DNA of 64,000 nt, taken from Anaerohabitans sp036788095. Its GTDB lineage: Bacteria; Zhuqueibacterota; Zhuqueibacteria; Residuimicrobiales; Residuimicrobiaceae. The stretch lies in NCBI GenBank assembly GCA_036788095.1, contig DAIQOA010000003.1:1-64000 (forward strand). The letters are read 5' to 3'. Every line of letters begins with the position of its first letter. Positions within the stretch are counted from its first letter, which is position 1. Below, in pieces: positions 35,935 to 43,983 of the stretch. Position numbers and translations under genes: made by a program. The notes under the pieces were generated by a model that had not been told where the DNA came from, ran no database searches, and was given only the letters and a program-made list of their open reading frames with translations.

Positions 35935-36017
35935 CTCGATCTCCTTTCAACGGTTCAGGAAAAAACAGGGGACGCAGCGGCCCTGGTCCTTTGTTCTGAG
36001 CCTTTTTGAAAAAACAC

Positions 36018-37628
36018 CTACTCGTGGGCCATACCGGTGACCGGCTCTTTGCTCTCACGAGTATAGGAGAGGCAGAAAAAGAGCGCCGCCAGACAGAGAT
36101 AGGCCAGAGTGAACTGGTACGGCACTTGCTGGGCGATGCCGCTCAGCTTCCACGGCAGATACATGGAGCCGTCGGGCATGGCGGAATGGATGATACCGAA
36201 AAAGGAAAAGAACGCCAGCACCACCAGATAGAGCGCGGAGATTTTCAGCCGTCGATCCACCAGCTCGGCGAGAAAGGCGGCCCAGAGCATGGCGGTAACG
36301 ATAAAACCGTTGCCCAGGGCGATGATGACCTGCAGTTCCGGCAGTGCCTTGCCGGGCGCGGTCATGAGCTCGTGAAATTTTTCCGCTGGAATGGGCTCCG
36401 GCGAACCCATCTTGATCGCCAGCAGCCGGGCCACGGTGGGAAAAAACGCAAAGGCCACGGCCGGGGCGTGGCGTTTGGGCACGGCGACAAACGCCTGCAT
36501 GATGATATCAAAGGCGACGAAGACCAGAATCGGCGCCAGCACGGCGCGCGGAATCAATTCGATAATGAACGAGACATAGCCGAGCATGCCGCCCAGGCCG
36601 ACAAAGATGCCGGTGAGCAGGGTATAACCGGCGCGGGACCCCATATTTTTGTAAGCCGGCTGTCCGATGTAAGGAGTGGACTGGGCGACACCGCCGCACA
36701 GACCGGCCGCCAGGGTGGCCAGGGCTTCGGTCAACAGAATATCGCGGGTGTTGTAATCATCGCCGGCCACGCGTGCGCTCTCGGTGACGTTGATGCCGCC
36801 CACCACGGTAAGGATGCCGAAGGGGATGGCCAGGGGAAGATACTTGACCGCGGCGGATAATCCTTTCATGAAATCCAGCGTCGGCAATGGCAGACCGAAA
36901 TGCAGATCCAGGGGCGGTGGACCGCCATAGGTCCCTCCCACCAATCCCAGCGGTCCGATCAGATAATAGAGCCCGGCGCCGATGACCACAGAGGCCAGCA
37001 CACCGGGGATTTTTCCCGGCAAGCGAATGCCGGCCACCAGGGTGTAGAAAATCATGCCCAGAGCGATCACGCCGACCAGCGGCATGCCAAAGATGTCGAT
37101 CAGCGGCGTCATGCCGATCAACCCTAATCCGATGCCTGCCAGCGAGCCCAGCAATCCGGCCTGCGGCACTATCTTTTGCACCCAGCGGCCGAAAAACGAA
37201 AAGACCAGTTTGACTGCGCCCATGAACATCATGGTGGCCATGCCGATATACCAGGTCATCATCGCCGCATCGTGTTCCGAATAGCCCTCGGCTTTCAGTC
37301 CCATGAACGCCGGACCGAGCACCACCAGCGCCAATCCGATGGTGGAGGGGGTATCCAGTCCCAGCGGCATGGCGGTGACCCGTGTGTTACCGGTTTTCCT
37401 GGCCAGGCGAAAGGCCATCCAGGTATAAACCAGATCGCCGAACAGCACGCCAAAGGCGGTGCCCGGAATCATACGCGTGTAAACGATGTCCGCCGGATAT
37501 TTAAAGACAAAGATCAGAATGCCCGCGAGAAACGAGAGCACGGTGAGGTTGTCGAACATGAGACCGAAAAAACCATTAAGGTCGCCGGCCACAAACCAAC
37601 GGTATTTCGTTGAAGCCGATTTGGACAT
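36018..37628 (-). CDS. Nucleobase permease-like transporter (NCS2/AzgA-related)
   Basis: 536 residues with 12 or more membrane helices. The opening FVAGDLNGFFGLMFDNLTVLSFLAGIL, the central MPLGLDTPSTIGLALVVLGPAF and GGINVTESARVAGDDYNTRDILLTEAL resemble uracil-xanthine/adenine permeases of the NCS2 superfamily. The Q/N-D/E signature region (GLCGGVAQSTPYIGQPAYKNMGSR) is the substrate-site helix. It lies 28 bp after the NupC-type gene on the same strand, so purine or pyrimidine salvage is the likely theme. The exact substrate cannot be read from the sequence. Confidence 0.78.
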   Translation of the reverse strand: MSKSASTKYRWFVAGDLNGFFGLMFDNLTVLSFLAGILIFVFKYPADIVYTRMIPGTAFGVLFGDLVYTWMAFRLARKTGNTRVTAMPLGLDTPSTIGLALVVLGPAFMGLKAEGYSEHDAAMMTWYIGMATMMFMGAVKLVFSFFGRWVQKIVPQAGLLGSLAGIGLGLIGMTPLIDIFGMPLVGVIALGMIFYTLVAGIRLPGKIPGVLASVVIGAGLYYLIGPLGLVGGTYGGPPPLDLHFGLPLPTLDFMKGLSAAVKYLPLAIPFGILTVVGGINVTESARVAGDDYNTRDILLTEALATLAAGLCGGVAQSTPYIGQPAYKNMGSRAGYTLLTGIFVGLGGMLGYVSFIIELIPRAVLAPILVFVAFDIIMQAFVAVPKRHAPAVAFAFFPTVARLLAIKMGSPEPIPAEKFHELMTAPGKALPELQVIIALGNGFIVTAMLWAAFLAELVDRRLKISALYLVVLAFFSFFGIIHSAMPDGSMYLPWKLSGIAQQVPYQFTLAYLCLAALFFCLSYTRESKEPVTGMAHE

Positions 37629-37656
37629 GGATCCTCCGTATCTATAGAGTCCGTCA

Positions 37657-38976
37657 TCAATAGGTCAGCAATCCGGCGATGGCCGCGGTCATCCAGGTGG
37701 CGATGGTGCCGCCGAGGACCGCTTTCAGGCCCAGCCGGGCGATATCGCTGCGCCGGTTCTCCGCCAGCGGCGAGAGTCCGCCGATTTGAATAGCGATGGA
37801 TGAAAAATTAGCAAAGCCGCACAGACTGTAGGTGGCGATGACAATGGACTTGGTGGACAGCATGCCGGCGCCCACCGCGTCCGCCATTTTGAGGTAAGCG
37901 ACAAATTCATTGACCGCCAGTTTGATGCCCATGAGGCTGCCGACCTCCAGCGCCTCTTTCCACGGCACGCCGATGATAAAAGCGATAAACTGAAAGACCA
38001 GGCCGAAGAGCAGTTCGAGGTTGAGCGGCTTGTTAAAGTGGTTCATCAGGATGCCGTTCAATCCGGTCAGGTTGCCGATAAAACCCAGCAGCGCGTTGAT
38101 CAGCGCAATGAGGGCGATGAAGGCGATGAGCATGCCGCCGACGTTGAGCGCCAGGCGCACGCCATCGCCGGCGCCGCCCGCGGCCGCTTCGATGACGCTA
38201 GCGTGGCTCTTTTCGACCTTGAGGCGGACAGTGCCCATGGTCATGGGCTCGCCGGTCTCCGGCATCAGCATCTTGGCCACCACCAGAGTGGCGGGAAAAG
38301 CCATGATGGAAGCGGCCAGCAGATGGCCGGCGAAAAACACCTGCGACGTTTCAAAGGCAATGCCCTGCGACTTGGCCAGGGCCAACCCCAGCATCTGCAT
38401 ATAGGCGGCGAGCACGCCGCCGGAGATATGGGCCATGCCGCTGGCCATGATGGTGTAAAGCTCAGATTCGGTCAGGGTGGAGAGATAGGGTCTGATCACC
38501 AGAGGGGCTTCAGTCTGGCCCATAAACGTGTTGGCCGCCACATCCAGAGTCTCCGCCCCGCTGGTGCGCATCAGCCGCTGCATCACCCAGGCCATGCCTT
38601 GAACGATCTTTTGCATGATGCCGAGGTGATAGAGCACAGCCATCAGGGAGGCGAAAAAGATGATGGTGGGCAGCACCTGAAAGGCAAAGATCACCCCCAG
38701 GCTGTTCTCGCCGCTGCTTTTGGCCAGCGGCCCAAAGACGAACTGGGCGCCATCGCCGGCAAAATTGAACAGAAGAACGAAAAGCCGGGAGATCCAGTCA
38801 AAGACCTCACGGCCGAGGTCGGTTTTAATCACCAGGAAGGCAAAGCCGAATTGCAGCAGGATGCCGGTCAGCACCAGTTTCCAGTTGATCGCCCGCCGGT
38901 TGGTGGAAAAGAGAAAGGCGAGAAAGGTGACGAACCCCAGGCCGATAAGACCGTGAAAGAGCGAAAGGATGTGCAT
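37657..38976 (-). CDS. Concentrative nucleoside transporter (NupC/CNT family)
   Basis: 439 residues with about ten membrane helices. The CNT substrate region is clear: MGQTEAPLVIRPYLSTLTESELYTIMASGMAHISGG includes the GQTEAP motif, and CGFANFSSIAIQIGG lies near the C-terminus. It imports nucleosides with a cation gradient. The ATG follows AAGGGACGCT, and a promoter with TTGCAT-17-TATATT lies 40 bp upstream. It forms an operon with the nucleobase permease. Confidence 0.93.
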   Translation of the reverse strand: MHILSLFHGLIGLGFVTFLAFLFSTNRRAINWKLVLTGILLQFGFAFLVIKTDLGREVFDWISRLFVLLFNFAGDGAQFVFGPLAKSSGENSLGVIFAFQVLPTIIFFASLMAVLYHLGIMQKIVQGMAWVMQRLMRTSGAETLDVAANTFMGQTEAPLVIRPYLSTLTESELYTIMASGMAHISGGVLAAYMQMLGLALAKSQGIAFETSQVFFAGHLLAASIMAFPATLVVAKMLMPETGEPMTMGTVRLKVEKSHASVIEAAAGGAGDGVRLALNVGGMLIAFIALIALINALLGFIGNLTGLNGILMNHFNKPLNLELLFGLVFQFIAFIIGVPWKEALEVGSLMGIKLAVNEFVAYLKMADAVGAGMLSTKSIVIATYSLCGFANFSSIAIQIGGLSPLAENRRSDIARLGLKAVLGGTIATWMTAAIAGLLTY

Positions 38977-39015
38977 AGCGTCCCTTTGTTATGGTTGGGG
39001 AATGATTGGCGGGAA

Positions 39016-39044
39016 AATATAGCAAAGATTTGGCAAGGATGCAA
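39016..39044 (-). promoter_or_regulatory. Promoter for the nupC-permease operon
   Basis: A -35 TTGCAT and a -10 TATATT are separated by exactly 17 bases. The -10 ends 40 bp upstream of the nupC-type ATG. Confidence 0.65.
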
Positions 39045-39138
39045 AAGATTCGTGCGGAGAAGGGCATTGACGGTCCGCTCAACTGGTCTTTCTGATTGCC
39101 CAACGCCCCTGAGGCGCTATTCACTAAATGTTCTAAAA

Positions 39139-39226
39139 ATGACTGTCATTGCGAGTAAGCAGAGCCATAAAGGCTCCCTCTCTTATTAAACCATGTTGGA
39201 GCGAGTAATCTCCTGCGTTTTCATGA
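39139..39226. repeat. Degenerate TGTCATTGCGAG-type repeat
   Basis: TGTCATTGCGAG is followed about 60 bases later by GGAGCGAGTAATCTCCTGCG. These are the two ends of a widespread intergenic repeat usually seen as CGTCATTGCGAGGAGC..GAAGCAATCTC, here with an insertion between the halves. It lies in the 359-bp gap (38977-39335) between the nupC-type operon and the toxin-antitoxin pair. Apart from the promoter, I see nothing else there. Confidence 0.4.
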
Positions 39227-39335
39227 TCGCCCGGCGAATCTTTCCCCGACGGGACCATCGGTCGGGCATGCTTGCCCGGTCAGCACCAGGTTGTCAGAGC
39301 AAAAAAAGATCGTCGGCAAGAGCATAAATAATATA

Positions 39336-39656
39336 TTACGAAGCGTAATCAGAAGGGAATTCGATATCCTTCAGACTTTTTAATATTTTGTCAGCATCTC
39401 TCTTTGATACAACACGCAATATAAATGCAATATTTTGATCGATACCGTAGAAAACTCTAAAAGAATCTGAACCGCCGTCAACTCTTAATCTATAGCAGGG
39501 AAATTTACTGCCTTGAATACGCTTGATCTTTTTCTTATGCGGAAACGGGGCCTCTTCGAGTTCGATGGTTTCATGAATGATATTCTTCGCCGAATCAATA
39601 GGCAGTGATTTTAAATCTCGAATTGCTCTTTTTGTATATTCAACGTGAAATTTCAT
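39336..39656 (-). CDS. RelE/ParE-type toxin
   Basis: 106 residues. The start FHVEYTKRAIRDLKSLP, the middle YRLRVDGGSDSFRVFYGI and the end RVVSKRDADKIL fit the RelE/ParE mRNA-interferase fold. Basic and aromatic residues are present on the late strands. Family toxins cut ribosome-bound mRNA or inhibit gyrase; which applies here is unclear. It starts 4 bp after the antitoxin stop, as expected for a type II pair, and is more AT-rich than its neighbours, consistent with acquisition. Confidence 0.85.
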   Translation of the reverse strand: MKFHVEYTKRAIRDLKSLPIDSAKNIIHETIELEEAPFPHKKKIKRIQGSKFPCYRLRVDGGSDSFRVFYGIDQNIAFILRVVSKRDADKILKSLKDIEFPSDYAS

Positions 39657-39660
39657 CTAG

Positions 39661-39921
39661 TTAGTCACTATCGATCTTTTTTAGCAATTCTCGCGCGCTG
39701 ATGGTTTGACCTGATCCATATTCTTTTTTAGCGGCAGTGAATTGTTCTTCAAGACCAAAATGTTTGGCCAAGACATAGTCTTCCAGTTCATTGCCGCTCA
39801 TTCTAGAGATAATGGCATAGGGCAAACCGTTTCTAGTGACGATTACATCACCCTCTTCATTTGCATCTTTGAGATATTTCGAAGGTGATTTGCTTAGCTC
39901 CCGGATATTGATAAATTTCAT
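39661..39921 (-). CDS. Phd/YefM-type antitoxin
   Basis: 86 residues. The N-terminal half (MKFINIRELSKSPSKYLKDANEEGDVIVTRNG) is the Phd/YefM DNA-binding fold. The C-terminal half is an acidic helical toxin-wrapping tail. It neutralises the adjacent RelE-type toxin and should autorepress the operon. I start at the ATG behind GGGAG; a longer frame reaching 40080 would run through the operator and promoter and is rejected. AT-rich like the toxin gene. Confidence 0.87.
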   Translation of the reverse strand: MKFINIRELSKSPSKYLKDANEEGDVIVTRNGLPYAIISRMSGNELEDYVLAKHFGLEEQFTAAKKEYGSGQTISARELLKKIDSD

Positions 39922-39930
39922 CGCAACTCC

Positions 39931-39968
39931 CGTTAAATTGTACTTACAATTGCAAGTACAATTTAACG
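39931..39968. promoter_or_regulatory. 38-bp operator palindrome of the toxin-antitoxin operon
   Basis: The 15-bp arms CGTTAAATTGTACTT and AAGTACAATTTAACG are exact complements. The 8-base centre contains CAATTG, so only one base pair in the whole 38-bp dyad is mismatched. It ends 9 bp before the antitoxin ATG and overlaps the promoter -10, which is where an autorepressor should bind. Confidence 0.8.
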
Positions 39969-39988
39969 AATAAAATGACTCGTTGCAA
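39960..39988 (-). promoter_or_regulatory. Promoter of the toxin-antitoxin operon
   Basis: A -35 TTGCAA and a -10 TAAATT with 17-base spacing. The -10 lies inside one arm of the operator palindrome, so bound antitoxin would block RNA polymerase directly. Confidence 0.65.
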
Positions 39989-40266
39989 CATTTATTATTA
40001 TGTAAAATCGACCTTGCTTTCGAATGGGCAAATCCGCTAACCAGCGCGCTGACCAGCCACAGTCCCGACCCCCTGCTCAACCACCTCTATGCAGGTTGCA
40101 CTTTTCAGGGGAGAATCTGGAGGAACTTGCGGTTATGCAATGCCAGTCCGGCCGACCCCCTTTTCTCTTCAGCGCTCATCTGCGCCACCTGTGGATAATC
40201 TCATCAGCGCTGCAGCAAAAAACATACATCCGCAGAAAAAAATGGATCAGAGCAAGGCGGGCTTTT
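39989..40266. other. Intergenic stretch without recognised content
   Basis: 278 bases between the toxin-antitoxin promoter and the methyltransferase gene. No supported ORF, hairpin with T-run or known repeat was seen. Confidence 0.4.
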
Positions 40267-40812
40267 TCAAAACAGAAAAGGGATGAACCGTTTGGTCCTT
40301 TTCATATACTCCCGGTAAGGTTCGCCAAAATAGCGCACGTTTTCTTCCTCTTCGCACAACACCGCCAGGAGAAGAAAAAACGTGGCCGCTATCGCCAGAG
40401 CCAGACCGGCCGGCGACAGCCGTTTGAAGAAAATGCCCCAGGTCAACAACACCAACGAACAGTACATCGGATGACGGATGTAACGATAGACACCGGATGC
40501 GACCAATACAGTGGTTTTTTCAAAGTGGACCAGCGACGCATCGTCGCGGCGCGAATCCGCTTTGCCCATACGGCGCAATTGCAGAAACCCGCACAGCGCA
40601 ACCACGGCGGAGAGGACCAACAGCGCCCAGGAGAGCAGCTGATGCGGGGCAAGGGGATTCTTGAACCAATAAAAAACATTGAGCAGGAACAATCCCAGCA
40701 TGAACTCCCAGGCGTAAAATCGATAAAAACCATGGGAACGCGGCCGGGTCAAAGAATCCCATGAAATAAAAATAAACACACCGGAAAGGAGCAGAAACAG
40801 AATGCATTTCAT
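40267..40812 (-). CDS. Isoprenylcysteine methyltransferase-like membrane protein
   Basis: 181 residues with four to five membrane helices. The segment VASGVYRYIRHPMYCSLVLLTWG and the closing EEENVRYFGEPYREYMKRTKRFIP are the SAM-binding hallmarks of the ICMT/PEMT (NnrU-like) membrane methyltransferases. The methyl acceptor in bacteria is usually unknown. I chose the second ATG (MKCILFLL), which follows GGGGGTGCTT. The gene lies downstream of the radical SAM gene on the same strand with a 62-bp gap. Confidence 0.8.
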   Translation of the reverse strand: MKCILFLLLSGVFIFISWDSLTRPRSHGFYRFYAWEFMLGLFLLNVFYWFKNPLAPHQLLSWALLVLSAVVALCGFLQLRRMGKADSRRDDASLVHFEKTTVLVASGVYRYIRHPMYCSLVLLTWGIFFKRLSPAGLALAIAATFFLLLAVLCEEEENVRYFGEPYREYMKRTKRFIPFLF

Positions 40813-40874
40813 AAGCACCCCCATAAAAAGTTGTTACCCATAAAACCAGTGTCCACTGCTTTGCGAATGCTCAA

Positions 40875-41876
40875 CTAGAGTCCGACGCCGTCCAACACCG
40901 CGCCGCAAAAGCGACAGCCGCCGTTGCGCACATGATTGGCCAAAATCTGAAAGCCGTAGCGCTCGATCACCTTTTTGCCGCACTGCGGACAATAGGTGTG
41001 TTCGCCCTCATCCCCGGGAATATTGCCGCTGTACACATACCGCAGACCGGCCGCCAATCCCATCTCACGGCCGCGCTGCAGCAAAGACAGCGGCGTGGCG
41101 GGCGTTTGCGTGTACTGGTAATCCGGATGAAACCGGCTGATGTGCCAGGGCGTCTCAGCGCCCAGTTCCTGCTTGATAAAACAGGCCATCTCCTGCAGAT
41201 CCGCATCAGAGATCTGATCAGGCACCAGCAGAGTGGTCACCTCCACCCACACTCCCAGCTCTTTCATCAGCTGCAGGGACCGCAGCACACTGCCAAGATC
41301 GCCGCCGATCACACGACGATAGAAATCCTTGTTCCAGCCTTTTAGATCGACGTTGGCCGCGGTGAGAAAAGGCGCCAGCTCCCGCAACGGCGCTTCATTG
41401 ATATAACCGTTGGTCACAAATACTGTGGCCATCCCTTCCGCCTTGGCCAGCCGGGCGATCTCTAAAGCGTACTCGTAATAGACTGTCGGTTCGGTGTAGG
41501 TGCAGGCGATGGTCCGGCACCCCCGCGTCACCGCGGCGTCCACCACCTGCCGGCTGGTCACCGGTTGCCCGGCCGGCTCGCCATGCACCTGAGAAAGGTC
41601 GTGGTTCTGGCAGAACCGGCAATGGAAATTACAGCCCATGGCGGCGATGGAAAAACTCGCGGACCCGGGATACACATGGAACAGCGGCTTTTTTTCGATC
41701 GGATCCACATGCACCGCGGCCGCCTTTTCGTAAACCAACGAATAGAGCACGCCGCCGAGATTCCGCCGAACGCCGCACACGCCGACCTTGCCCTCCGCCA
41801 GTTTGCAGGTATGCGGACATAACTGACAGAGTACGTTGCCGTCCTCCAAGGCGGTATAAAATTGCGCCTCTTTCAT
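40875..41876 (-). CDS. AmmeMemoRadiSam-system radical SAM enzyme (AmrS-like)
   Basis: 333 residues. The radical SAM cluster is CNFHCRFC (Cys82, Cys86, Cys89). The N-terminal CQLCPHTCKLAEGKVGVCGVR and the YTEPTVYYEYALEIARLAK segment are characteristic of the AmrS/PflA-like branch. A C-terminal zinc ribbon (CPQCGKKVIERYGF..CRFCGAVL) completes the family architecture. The chemistry of AmrS is not established. Its usual partners, Memo-like and AMMECR1-like proteins, are not adjacent. The ATG is 1 bp from the stop of the large lipoprotein gene (AGGAGTGATATG), so translation is coupled. Confidence 0.9.
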   Translation of the reverse strand: MKEAQFYTALEDGNVLCQLCPHTCKLAEGKVGVCGVRRNLGGVLYSLVYEKAAAVHVDPIEKKPLFHVYPGSASFSIAAMGCNFHCRFCQNHDLSQVHGEPAGQPVTSRQVVDAAVTRGCRTIACTYTEPTVYYEYALEIARLAKAEGMATVFVTNGYINEAPLRELAPFLTAANVDLKGWNKDFYRRVIGGDLGSVLRSLQLMKELGVWVEVTTLLVPDQISDADLQEMACFIKQELGAETPWHISRFHPDYQYTQTPATPLSLLQRGREMGLAAGLRYVYSGNIPGDEGEHTYCPQCGKKVIERYGFQILANHVRNGGCRFCGAVLDGVGL

Positions 41877-41877
41877 A

Positions 41878-43977
41878 TCACTCCTCGCTCACCAAAACCT
41901 CCAAGGTGAGCAATGCCTGCACCTTGATAAAGTCCTCGCTGAAAATCTGTCTTTCCTGACCGTTGCTGCTGTCCAAGCTCAGCTCGGTGGCGATAAAAAC
42001 CGGTTTCAGGCCACCCCCGGTATTTTTAAACAGCGCCAACTCTTCTTCGCTCAACTCCAGGGTCGTTTCGATATGCCGGGCCGCCGACACCCGGCCGGCC
42101 GCATCCACCGCGGCTGCCGGCACCTGGATCGGGCCTAAGATGACGTTCGGCCGGTCGTACAAACGCGCCAGGGCATCGACCAGGCGCAAGTGCAGGGCGC
42201 CGCCCAGAGGCAGGTGGTTGTCGATCTTTAACTGGATCACCGCGCCCTGCAGACGATCGGTGGCATCAGCGGAAATCCGCACGATCTCCCCCTGATCAAA
42301 GAGATCGCCCTCATCCGCCGCCGGTTTGATCTGAATCTGGGTGGTGTCCAGATGCACCTCTTTGGCGGTCCAACTGATTCGAGCCGGCACGTCCAATGCA
42401 ACCCGGGCGCGCAGATAATCCGACGCGCTGATCCGGCCATAGGTCATGCCGTCTCCCACCCAGACCCGGCCGGCGATCGCCAGCTGCGTGGGACGAATAT
42501 CCATAAACTGAACGATGGGACTGTTCTGGGCAGTGAACAGCGGCAGCCGTGTGCGCACCTCGCCGCCGTCGCCCGCCTGAATTTGCTCATTGATGGTGAA
42601 AGAGACGCTTCGGCCTTGCTCGTTCCAGGCCCGCAGAGTGCCTTCAAAACGAAGCGGCAACTGAATAGTGTTGAAAATATCCAGTGTGAGCCTGGCGTCG
42701 CCGAAACGGACATGATCGAGATCGTCGAAACGCTCGGGCAGAGACAGGCTGCGGAAAACCGTGTCCAGCACCACCTCTTGCTCTTGCAAACGACCGGACA
42801 GATGATCGATCGCCAGATCAGAAAACGCGACACGAGCGGTAAGCGTGCTTTTTTGATCCAGCACATAGAGCTGATCGCCCAGATCCCGGGTCACGCCGTC
42901 AAAGTCGATATTTAAAAACTGCTGCGCACCGTTTGCCGGCAGGTCCAACCGGGCGACGAACTGGCGCAGATCGATGCGGCTGACGGAGCGGGAATAGGAT
43001 GTGAGCGGGATGACAAAATGGAGCGGCTCGCCGCTGCTGTTTTTGATCTCCTGGAATTTCCACGACAGAGTTTCCGCGGAGATGGGCGTATGGTTATCCA
43101 GCGTCACAGCCACCTTGCCCCGCTGAAACGCCAGCTCTTCAACCTGCAGCGTCAAGCCGGGCAGCAGTTCGATGGATTCATTTTCCTGCAGCGCAAGGCT
43201 GGGCAGTTTGGCGTGCAGATAAGAAACCCGCATCTCATCGATCTGCGTCAACACCTCCAGCGACTGGTCGATTCGGATCGGAACCGCTATGCCGGCTGAA
43301 CCCGCCACATAGCCGGAGATCAGCCACTGGTTGTTCTCCGGAATGCGTTTAGCGTTCAAGTCCAGCGCTACCAGCACCGAGTCATAGGGATTGATCCGCG
43401 TTACGCGCGGCGCACTGAGCAGAATATCGCCGCTGGCGCCGTCGCGCAGCTGCAGCGCCACGTTTTCCAGCGCCACCGGCAACCGGTTGTAAACGCGCAG
43501 CCGGCCGCGGCCGGTCTCGATGACCGCGGAGCGAAATCGCTCGTCCGCATGCTTTATACCCGCCACCCGCTGAAACGCGCCGGGGTGAATGATAACGCTC
43601 TGTCCCTCTTTGCCCGCCGCTTCGCTGCAAAGCTGCGCAAAGCTAAAATGATCATAGCCGACGATCATGTTCGGTATCGACAAATCGGTGAGCGCCACCT
43701 CAAAGGTCTGTTCAAAATCATCAAGGACAAAATTCTCGCCGATGGCGGCGGCCTCGATCTCCTCTTCCACGTGGAAGCCCAGACGGCCGTCCGCATCGAA
43801 AATCACCCGGTCTTCGTCCTCGACCATTTCCCTCACGCTGTAAGAGCGGTCCACCAGCGGGATGTTCCATTGGGTCTGCCAGCTCGGCGCCTCGGGCGAT
43901 TTGAACGAACAACCGGCGCAGAACAGCAGGAGGAGCAAAAACGGTCGTATGGACCTGTTGTACATCATTCTCTTCAT
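41878..43977 (-). CDS. Large lipoprotein of unknown function
   Basis: 699 residues. A lipoprotein signal (IRPFLLLLLFCAGC) places the lipidated cysteine near residue 23. The mature protein is predicted to be nearly all beta strands with repeated FxVxLxDLSIPN-like and VAxxLDNHTPISA-like segments. No family is recognised. It follows a glycosidase-like gene by 6 bp and is fused in translation to the AmrS-like gene downstream. The start is ATG behind GAAGGGTG; a GTG one codon earlier is ignored. Confidence 0.7.
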   Translation of the reverse strand: MKRMMYNRSIRPFLLLLLFCAGCSFKSPEAPSWQTQWNIPLVDRSYSVREMVEDEDRVIFDADGRLGFHVEEEIEAAAIGENFVLDDFEQTFEVALTDLSIPNMIVGYDHFSFAQLCSEAAGKEGQSVIIHPGAFQRVAGIKHADERFRSAVIETGRGRLRVYNRLPVALENVALQLRDGASGDILLSAPRVTRINPYDSVLVALDLNAKRIPENNQWLISGYVAGSAGIAVPIRIDQSLEVLTQIDEMRVSYLHAKLPSLALQENESIELLPGLTLQVEELAFQRGKVAVTLDNHTPISAETLSWKFQEIKNSSGEPLHFVIPLTSYSRSVSRIDLRQFVARLDLPANGAQQFLNIDFDGVTRDLGDQLYVLDQKSTLTARVAFSDLAIDHLSGRLQEQEVVLDTVFRSLSLPERFDDLDHVRFGDARLTLDIFNTIQLPLRFEGTLRAWNEQGRSVSFTINEQIQAGDGGEVRTRLPLFTAQNSPIVQFMDIRPTQLAIAGRVWVGDGMTYGRISASDYLRARVALDVPARISWTAKEVHLDTTQIQIKPAADEGDLFDQGEIVRISADATDRLQGAVIQLKIDNHLPLGGALHLRLVDALARLYDRPNVILGPIQVPAAAVDAAGRVSAARHIETTLELSEEELALFKNTGGGLKPVFIATELSLDSSNGQERQIFSEDFIKVQALLTLEVLVSEE

Positions 43978-43983
43978 CACCCT

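Noticed and set aside
39922..40080. N-terminal extension of the antitoxin frame
   Set aside because: It would be translated through the operator and promoter; the Phd fold begins at the ATG at 39921.
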